A DNA stretch of 11,479 nucleotides, taken from positions 1 through 11,479 of the forward strand of contig JAAYZQ010000273.1 of assembly GCA_012514775.1 (NCBI GenBank), given 5' to 3'. Position numbers and translations under genes: made by a program. This DNA is from Anaerolineaceae bacterium (GTDB lineage Bacteria > Chloroflexota > Anaerolineae > JAAYZQ01). Of the stretch, positions 6,534 through 11,479 are shown piece after piece. Below the pieces are notes generated by a model that ran no database searches, was not told the DNA's origin, and saw nothing but the letters and a program-made list of their open reading frames with translations. How positions within the stretch are numbered: the first letter of the stretch is position 1; every line of letters starts with the position of its first letter.

Positions 6534-7568
6534 ATGCCGACCATCAAGGACGTTGCCCGCGAAGCGGGTGTGTCTACGGCCACGGTATCGTACGTACTGA
6601 ACGAGAGTGGCAACGTCAGCGCGGAAACGCGCCAGCGCGTGGTAGCCGCGGTGGAGCGACTCGGCTACCGGCCGAGCGTCATAGCCCGGGGCCTGAAGGC
6701 CGGGCAGAGCCGCATGATCGGCTATTCCTGGATTCCGGTGCCCGCCAATCAGTTCAACCCCATCCTGGAAAAGTTTTTGCAGAGCATGGCCGAGGCCGCG
6801 GCCGGGCGAGACTTTCACGTCCTGGCTTTTCCCTCTACCGACCCCACCGACGAGCTGCTGCCCTACCGCGAGATGGTAGCCAGCGGCCGGGTAGACGGCT
6901 TTATTCTGTCGAACACCACCTACAACGATCCTCGCATCCGTTACCTGGCGGACATTGACTTTCCATTTGTTGCCTTTGGCCGGGCCAATCCCGACTGGAA
7001 GTTTGCCTGGGTGGACGTGGACGGCGCCGACGGCCTGCGCCAGGTGGTGGAGCACCTTCACGGGCTGGGGCACCGGCGCATCGCCTGCCTGTGCTGGCCC
7101 GAAAGCTCCAGCACCGGCCAACTGCGCCTGTCCGGCTTTCGCCGCGCCATGGAAGAGGCCGGGCTGCCCATCCATCCAGCCTGGATCGTCCGCATCGAGA
7201 ACGATTATTACGAGGCATACGAGGCCACCGCCAGGTTGCTGAGCTTGCCACCCGACGACCGCCCGACGGCCATCACCGCTCTCGCCGACCTGATGGCCAT
7301 GGGCGCCATGAACGCCGCCGCCGATGGCGGACTGGAAGTGGGCCGCGAGCTGGCCGTGACCGGGTTCGACGACTCGCCCATCACCGGCTATCTGCGTCCC
7401 TCTCTGACCAGCGTGCGCCAGCCCATCGCCCAGGCAGGCGAAGAGGTGGTGCACGCCCTGCTGGGCATGCTGCAGGGGGAAACAACGTCGCCGCCGACGT
7501 CCTTGCTCAAGCCCAGGCTGATCGTGCGTCATTCAACGGCTCCCAATGTCGGGCAAGGCCAGCACTAA
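6534..7568 (+). CDS. LacI-family transcriptional regulator (sugar-responsive)
   Basis: A 344-residue repressor of the LacI/GalR family. Residues 1-60 are the DNA-binding part: TIKDVAREAGVSTATVSYVLN is the family helix-turn-helix, and ARGLKAG (51-57) is the hinge helix with the Leu that inserts into the central CG. Residues 60-335 form the periplasmic-binding-protein-like effector core. It has R150 in VAFGR, D279-D280 in GFDDSP and LTSVRQP (291-297), positions that in sugar-sensing members contact ligand or join the lobes. The ATG at 6534 was chosen because GAGG lies 6 nt upstream and the HTH then starts at residue 3, as in the family; the frame remains open to a GTG at 6483 without support. 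It has its own consensus promoter and palindromic operator. The genes downstream suggest that it controls alpha-glucoside uptake and phosphorolysis. The effector sugar cannot be read from the sequence. Confidence 0.95.
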   Translation: MPTIKDVAREAGVSTATVSYVLNESGNVSAETRQRVVAAVERLGYRPSVIARGLKAGQSRMIGYSWIPVPANQFNPILEKFLQSMAEAAAGRDFHVLAFPSTDPTDELLPYREMVASGRVDGFILSNTTYNDPRIRYLADIDFPFVAFGRANPDWKFAWVDVDGADGLRQVVEHLHGLGHRRIACLCWPESSSTGQLRLSGFRRAMEEAGLPIHPAWIVRIENDYYEAYEATARLLSLPPDDRPTAITALADLMAMGAMNAAADGGLEVGRELAVTGFDDSPITGYLRPSLTSVRQPIAQAGEEVVHALLGMLQGETTSPPTSLLKPRLIVRHSTAPNVGQGQH

Positions 7569-7594
7569 AATCAATACTACGACATAAAGCCTAC

Positions 7595-7646
7595 TCCAAC
7601 GTTATTGCGACCCAGTCCAACGCAACCCAGCGTGGATTCCAACGCA
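7595..7646 (+). repeat. Three helically phased TCCAACG repeats upstream of the phosphorylase gene
   Basis: TCCAACG occurs at 7595-7601, 7616-7622 and 7638-7644, with spacings of 21 and 22 bp, about two helical turns each. The last two copies extend to TCCAACGCA. GCRACCCAG also occurs twice (7607-7615 and 7622-7630). The copy nearest the gene ends about 30 bp before the candidate -10 box at 7676, roughly where an activator would touch RNA polymerase. Repeats are seen; an activator is inferred. Confidence 0.55.
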
Positions 7647-7672
7647 TAACCGCATCGCTGCGCGTCGGACTG

Positions 7673-7681
7673 TGCTACAAT
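7673..7681 (+). promoter_or_regulatory. Candidate extended -10 promoter of the phosphorylase gene
   Basis: TGC-TACAAT is an extended -10 (5 of 6 in the hexamer, TGn present). No acceptable -35 box stands 15-19 bp upstream (CATCGC region), which fits a promoter that needs an activator or relies on the extended -10. The start site would be near 7688, giving a leader of about 110 nt. The gene may also be read from the regulator's promoter, since no clear terminator follows the regulator. Confidence 0.45.
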
Positions 7682-7797
7682 AAAAGCCGGAAGCGCCTGG
7701 CGCCCTTCTGTTCATCCTGGTCGCCGCCGTTTCACTGCGTTCCAGATGCCTTGCCAGGGCTCCAGATGAGGCGCACGACTTCTGAAAGGACGGTTCT

Positions 7798-10698
7798 GTG
7801 ACCGATTGGCTTGTCACCGAAGAGACGTTTATTCCAGAGGATCTGCTTCATAAAGAAACAGTCTTTACCCTGGGCAACGGATACCTGGGCACCCGCGGCT
7901 CCTTCGAGGAGGGATATCCGGGCGCGAGCCCTGCGACGCTCATCCACGGCGTTTACGACGACCTTCCGCCGGCGAACACCGAGCTGGCCAACGCCCCCGA
8001 CTGGACCTCCCTCTCCATTGTGGTCGAGGGCGAGGCCTTTCGCATGGACCGGGGCAAGGTATTGCGCTACCGGCGCCGCCTGGACATGCGCCGTGGCGTG
8101 TTGAGCCGTGACGTTCGCTGGCAGAGCCCGGCCGGCCCCACGGTCGACCTCCGTTTCGAGCGCTTTGCCAGCCTGGCGGACCCCCACCAACTGGCCGTCC
8201 GCTGCCAGGTTACGGCCCTGGATTCGGCCTGCAACGTGCAGGTCCAGGCCGGGCTGAACGCCTACCCGGACAACGACGGCCTGCTGCATTGGACCACGAC
8301 CGAGCAGGGCGGCGAGGCCGGCAGCGCCTGGCTGGGCCTCCTCACCCGCCATTCGGGCATCGAGCTGGGCATGGCCGTGGGCCTCGGCGTGGTAGGCGCC
8401 GAAGGAGCGCAGGTGCAGAGCCAGAGCTGCCCCGGCTATCCCATGCTGGAAGCGCACTTCCAGGCTCGCCCCAAGCAAACCGTCACACTGACCAAGCTCG
8501 TCACGGTGTTCACCTCGCGCGATACCGAACAGCCCCTGGCAAAAGCACGCCAGGGGCTGCGGCGTCCGGCGGCCTACGAGGAGCTGTTGGCCGCGCAAGA
8601 GAGGGCGTGGGCCGAGACCTGGCGCGACAGCGACGTGGTCGTCGAGGGCGACGTCGAGGATCAGGCCGCCATCCGCTACTGCCTCTTCCAGACGCTCATC
8701 GCCGCCCCCCGCCGCGACGACCGCGTCAGCATCGCCGCCAAGACCCTCTCGGGCTTGGGCTATCGCGGCCACGTCTTCTGGGACACCGAGCTGTTCATCC
8801 TGCCCTTCCTCACCTACACGCAGCCCGAGATCGCCCGCAACCTGTTGAGCTACCGCTACCACACCCTGCCCGGCGCCCGCCGCAAGGCGGAGCAGGCCGG
8901 CTACGAAGGCGCCATGATCGCCTGGGAGAGCGCCGCCACCGGCGACGACGTCACGCCCCCCTGGGTTCTCGATCCGGAGGGCAAGGAGCTGGTGCGGATC
9001 TGGCCGGGCGAGATCGAGCAGCACATCTCGGCCGACGTGGCCTATGCCACCTGGCAGTACTGGCAGGCCACCGGCGACGACGAGTGGATGTCGGCGAAGG
9101 GCGCCCCCGTCGTCCTCGAGACGGCGGCCTTCTGGGGGAGCCGGGTCGAGTATGACGAGGAGCGGGACCGATACGAGATCTCGAACGTCATCGGGCCCGA
9201 CGAGTATCACGACCACGTGGACAACAATGCCTTCACCAACCGCCTGGTCAAGTGGCACCTGGAAAAGGCCCTGGAGCTGCTGGCCTGGCTGCGCCGGCAC
9301 GACCCCGCCCGCGCCGGCGAGTTGGAGCACCGGTTGGACCTGACACCGGAGCGCCTGCAACACTGGGCCGACGTCGCCGCCTGCATGTTCGTGCCCCACG
9401 ACCCCGAGTCGGGGCTCATCGAGCAGTTCGAGGGCTTTTTCGACCTGGAAGACGTGAACCTGGAGGACTATGAGCCGCGCACCCGCTCCATGCACGCCAT
9501 CCTGGGCATCGAGGGCTCCAACGCGGCCCAGGTCATCAAGCAGGCCGACGTCCTGATGCTGCTCTTCCTGCTCCGGGACGAGGGCGAGTACAACCACACA
9601 ACCCTGGCCGTCAACTGGGATTATTACAACCCGCGCACCGACCATAGCTACGGCTCTTCCCTCGGCCCGGCCATCCACGCCATCCTGGCCAGCGAGATGG
9701 GCAATCCCCAGGAAGCGTACAAACACTTCTGGCGGACGGCCTATATGGACCTGGAAAACCTGCGCGGCAACACACCCGACGGCATCCACGCCGCCGCGGC
9801 GGGGGCCCTGTGGCAGACCCTCGTCTTTGGCTTTGGCGGAGTAGAGTTCACGCCGGAAGGGCCGGTGGCCAACCCCCGCCTGCCCACACAATGGTCCCGC
9901 CTGCGCTTTCGCGTCAAGTATAGGGGGCAGTGGCACGACTTTGACCTCCAGAAGCACCAGAGCGAGGAGGAACGGGAGCGGGCCGGAGGCTACCGGCCCC
10001 CGAAGGCGGAAACCGGCGATGGCCGGATACGGGGCGTGATCTTTGACCTGGATGGGGTGCTGACCGACACGTCCGATCTCCATTACCGAAGCTGGAAACG
10101 GCTGGCCGACGAGGAGGGAATCCCCTTCGACCGGGTTGCCAACGAAGCTCTGCGCGGCATTTCCCGGCGTGAGTCGCTGCTGCTGGTGTTGGGCGATCGT
10201 CCCGCCACGGAGGACGAGATCCAGGCGATGATGGCCCGCAAGAACCGTTACTACCAGGGTTACCTGGAAGAGCTTGGCGCCGAGAACCTGTTGCCCGGCG
10301 CCTTGTCGCTCCTCCACGAGCTGCGGGCCCACGGATACAAGGTCGCCATTGGCTCTGCCAGCAAGAACGCCCGCACGGTCGTCGAGCGCCTCGGCCTGGG
10401 CGAGATGGTGGACGCCATTGCCGACGGGCACAGCGTCGAGAAGCACAAGCCGGCGCCCGACCTGTTTCTGTTTGCCGCGCAACAACTTGGGGTTCCGCCG
10501 GAAGAGTGCGTCGTCTTTGAGGATGCCGAATCGGGCATAGAGGCCGCCCTCGCGGCCGGAATGTGGGCAGTGGGGCTGGGTCCGGCCGAGCGTGTCGGCG
10601 AGGCCCACGTGGTTTTGCCCAGCCTCGAGAATGTGAACTGGGCCGACCTGCGCGCTCGCCTGGCGCAGGCAGCTCAAGACGGTCAGGCAAAGATATGA
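7798..10698 (+). CDS. Fused GH65 glycoside phosphorylase / beta-phosphoglucomutase
   Basis: One 966-residue cytoplasmic protein with two enzymes in series. Residues 10-250 are the GH65 N-terminal beta domain. Residues 290-680 are the (alpha/alpha)6 catalytic domain with VFWDTELF (326-333), general acid Glu469 in IGPDEYHDHVDNN, KQAD (581-584) and the phosphate-loop-like HSYGSSLGPAIHA (616-628). Residues 685-720 form the GH65 C-terminal sheet. After a charged linker (720-742) comes a HAD-family phosphoglucomutase: nucleophile D750 and acid/base D752 in FDLDGVLTDT, cap motif GISRRESL, GSASKN (852-857), K884 in KPAPDLF and E908-D909. The expected sequence is phosphorolysis of an alpha-glucobiose to beta-glucose 1-phosphate, then conversion to glucose 6-phosphate. 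The exact disaccharide is open. EQHISADVAYATWQYW (407-422) looks more like kojibiose-type than maltose phosphorylases, but this is from memory. The GTG at 7798 has AAAGGA 7 nt upstream. It lies between its regulator and a sugar-binding lipoprotein. Confidence 0.93.
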   Translation: MTDWLVTEETFIPEDLLHKETVFTLGNGYLGTRGSFEEGYPGASPATLIHGVYDDLPPANTELANAPDWTSLSIVVEGEAFRMDRGKVLRYRRRLDMRRGVLSRDVRWQSPAGPTVDLRFERFASLADPHQLAVRCQVTALDSACNVQVQAGLNAYPDNDGLLHWTTTEQGGEAGSAWLGLLTRHSGIELGMAVGLGVVGAEGAQVQSQSCPGYPMLEAHFQARPKQTVTLTKLVTVFTSRDTEQPLAKARQGLRRPAAYEELLAAQERAWAETWRDSDVVVEGDVEDQAAIRYCLFQTLIAAPRRDDRVSIAAKTLSGLGYRGHVFWDTELFILPFLTYTQPEIARNLLSYRYHTLPGARRKAEQAGYEGAMIAWESAATGDDVTPPWVLDPEGKELVRIWPGEIEQHISADVAYATWQYWQATGDDEWMSAKGAPVVLETAAFWGSRVEYDEERDRYEISNVIGPDEYHDHVDNNAFTNRLVKWHLEKALELLAWLRRHDPARAGELEHRLDLTPERLQHWADVAACMFVPHDPESGLIEQFEGFFDLEDVNLEDYEPRTRSMHAILGIEGSNAAQVIKQADVLMLLFLLRDEGEYNHTTLAVNWDYYNPRTDHSYGSSLGPAIHAILASEMGNPQEAYKHFWRTAYMDLENLRGNTPDGIHAAAAGALWQTLVFGFGGVEFTPEGPVANPRLPTQWSRLRFRVKYRGQWHDFDLQKHQSEEERERAGGYRPPKAETGDGRIRGVIFDLDGVLTDTSDLHYRSWKRLADEEGIPFDRVANEALRGISRRESLLLVLGDRPATEDEIQAMMARKNRYYQGYLEELGAENLLPGALSLLHELRAHGYKVAIGSASKNARTVVERLGLGEMVDAIADGHSVEKHKPAPDLFLFAAQQLGVPPEECVVFEDAESGIEAALAAGMWAVGLGPAERVGEAHVVLPSLENVNWADLRARLAQAAQDGQAKI

Positions 10699-10743
10699 CC
10701 TATCGTACGTCATGATGGCTGTAAAAAGGAGGTGATGCGCTAA
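10695..10743 (+). other. Chain of overlapping mini-ORFs after the phosphorylase stop
   Basis: The phosphorylase stop overlaps an ATG (ATGA at 10695-10698) that opens MTYRTS-stop (10695-10715). That stop again overlaps an ATG (ATGA at 10712-10715) opening MMAVKRR-stop (10712-10735), which ends in tandem AGG AGG arginine codons. Its stop shares a base with the ATG of MR-stop (10735-10743). The frames are exact; whether they are translated is unknown, and chance is a real alternative. They are far too short to annotate as genes. Confidence 0.4.
10725..10736 (+). promoter_or_regulatory. Orphan, perfect Shine-Dalgarno sequence
   Basis: AAAGGAGGTGAT is a 12-nt match to the complement of the usual bacterial 16S rRNA 3' tail, far stronger than any ribosome-binding site used by genes in this window. 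No real gene starts at the right distance: only the two-codon ATG CGC TAA lies there. The next gene starts about 68 nt downstream with its own AGGAG. It may be a ribosome-binding mRNA-stabilising site or a translation-coupling element. Confidence 0.6.
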
Positions 10744-10759
10744 ACCAAGAACCGGACCC

Positions 10760-10775
10760 TTAGAACCGATTCTAA
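10760..10775. promoter_or_regulatory. Near-palindrome with central CG, possible LacI-type operator
   Basis: TTAGAACCGATTCTAA is a 16-bp inverted repeat with a single mismatched pair and a central CG. It shares the CGATT half with the palindrome at the regulator's own promoter (6456-6467), but the outer bases differ. It lies 28 bp before the binding-protein start codon. No convincing promoter was seen around it. Confidence 0.45.
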
Positions 10776-10803
10776 CTTCTATCAAGCTTGAGAGGAGAGG
10801 AAC

Positions 10804-11479
10804 ATGAAGAACAAGTGGTTTGGCTTGACCAGCATTCTGCTGATCGTAATGCTCCTGGTTGCCGCCTGCGGCGCGACCAACGAGGCTCCGGGGGGCGCGG
10901 TACAGGAAACGCCGGAAGCTGGTGGCGTCATTGAGGAAACGCCCGCCGAGGGCGAGGCCACGGCAGAGATGCCGGCCGAAGGCGGGGCTGCCGCCGGCGA
11001 GTGCCCAGTCGCCGTCGAAGAGGGCGCCAGCATCACCTTCTCGGGCTGGGGAGACCAGACCGAGCAGCAGATCTATCGCGACTCGATCTTGCGCTTCCAG
11101 GATGTATGCCCTGGCGTGACGGTCAACTACGAACCCATCCCCGCCGAGTTTCAGACCAGGCTGAAGGCGGCCATGGCCGGCGGCACGGCGCCCGACGTGT
11201 TCTACGTCGACGATCAGCTCATGACGGCGTTTGCCCCCGTGGGCCAGCTCCTGCCCCTGGACGACTACATGGCCGAGGCAGGCGTCAGCGAGGACCAGTT
11301 CCTTCCCCAACTGACGCCCATCTTTGCCCACGAGGGCCAGATCTACGGCCTGCCCAAGGACTGGGGCACCCTGGGCCTCGTCTACCTGCCCGAGGTCTTT
11401 GACGCGGCAGGCATCGACTATCCCACGGAAGACTGGACGTGGGATGACATGCGCACGGCGGCCCAGACCATCGCCGAAA
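10804..11479 (+). CDS. ABC transporter sugar-binding lipoprotein, N-terminal part (3' end outside window)
   Basis: The first 225 codons of an extracytoplasmic solute-binding protein of the sugar ABC importer class (family 1-like). Residues 1-21 are a lipoprotein signal peptide (KNK, then a hydrophobic stretch) ending in lipobox VAAC with Cys22 as the lipid anchor. Residues 23-70 form a low-complexity Pro/Glu/Ala/Gly spacer that would hold the binding domain away from the membrane. The mature domain begins ITFSGWGDQTEQQIYRDSILRFQ. It shows the family features PGVTVNYEPIPAEFQTRLKAAMAGGTAPDVFYVD, LLPLDDYMAE and GQIYGLPKDWGTLGLVY. The ATG at 10804 has AGGAG 6 nt upstream. It follows the phosphorylase by 105 nt. 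Its position suggests that it delivers the disaccharide that the phosphorylase splits, and permease genes should follow beyond the window. The ligand is not readable from sequence. Confidence 0.93.
   Translation, partial: MKNKWFGLTSILLIVMLLVAACGATNEAPGGAVQETPEAGGVIEETPAEGEATAEMPAEGGAAAGECPVAVEEGASITFSGWGDQTEQQIYRDSILRFQDVCPGVTVNYEPIPAEFQTRLKAAMAGGTAPDVFYVDDQLMTAFAPVGQLLPLDDYMAEAGVSEDQFLPQLTPIFAHEGQIYGLPKDWGTLGLVYLPEVFDAAGIDYPTEDWTWDDMRTAAQTIAE

Noticed and set aside
6516..7532. A 338-codon - strand open frame opposite the LacI-family gene.
   Set aside because: Shadow of an unmistakable LacI-family protein; no ribosome-binding site or motif.
7686..7708. GC-rich inverted repeat (GCGCC-T-GGCGC) after the regulator as its terminator.
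   Set aside because: The loop would be a single base and no T-run follows; it also lies at or beyond the candidate phosphorylase start site.
7741..7768. Pair of TCCAGATG repeats 20 bp apart just before the phosphorylase gene.
   Set aside because: Exact but only two copies and inside the expected leader; not enough to claim a regulatory site separate from the TCCAACG set.
7732..11331. A 1199-codon open frame on the - strand opposite the phosphorylase and binding protein.
   Set aside because: It mirrors two well-supported + strand genes whose G/C-rich third positions keep the antisense frame free of stops. It has no start signal and no recognisable domain, and it runs across the 5' leader and the gap between the two genes.

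Overview
The window is GC-rich (low GC only in the intergenic stretches) and reads as bacterial chromosome, probably Chloroflexota (Anaerolineae/Caldilineae-like). That placement is an inference from three things: the gene mix (a response-regulator/roadblock fusion, a DUF4350-like membrane-anchored protein, a GH65-phosphoglucomutase fusion, and a lipoprotein sugar-binding protein with a long Pro/Glu/Ala linker), the style of the DnaA protein, and the absence of dnaN, recF or gyrB beside dnaA. No rRNA, tRNA, CRISPR array, insertion sequence or prophage gene was seen.

Left part (1-2453): the 3' end of valS (valyl-tRNA synthetase) on + ends in a strong intrinsic terminator and converges on dnaA, which is on -. 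The region upstream of dnaA (about 1962-2453) has no convincing gene. It holds a candidate sigma-70 promoter and a cluster of short inverted and direct repeats, but no clear DnaA-box array, so I do not call an origin.

Middle (2454-6419): three tightly spaced - strand genes form a likely operon, transcribed in the order sppA-like S49 peptidase, a 725-residue exported membrane-anchored protein with two glutamine-amidotransferase-like/DUF4350-like domains, and a degenerate response-regulator receiver fused to a roadblock/LC7-like domain. The gaps are 24 and 11 nt, and the last ribosome-binding site touches the preceding stop codon. The pairing suggests envelope surveillance or proteolysis coupled to a cytoplasmic switch protein; this is inference only.

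Right part (6420-11479): a sugar-utilisation cluster on +. A LacI-family repressor is driven by a full-consensus sigma-70 promoter overlapping a perfect 12-bp palindrome (probable autoregulation). It is followed by a one-polypeptide GH65 glycoside phosphorylase plus beta-phosphoglucomutase, and then by the sugar-binding lipoprotein of an ABC importer, cut by the window edge. Together these would import an alpha-linked glucose disaccharide or oligosaccharide, phosphorolyse it to beta-glucose 1-phosphate and isomerise that to glucose 6-phosphate. The least expected sequence is the 105-nt gap between phosphorylase and binding protein. It holds a chain of overlapping mini-ORFs, a Shine-Dalgarno sequence perfectly complementary to the 16S rRNA tail with no proper gene behind it, and a 16-bp near-palindrome with a LacI-type central CG.
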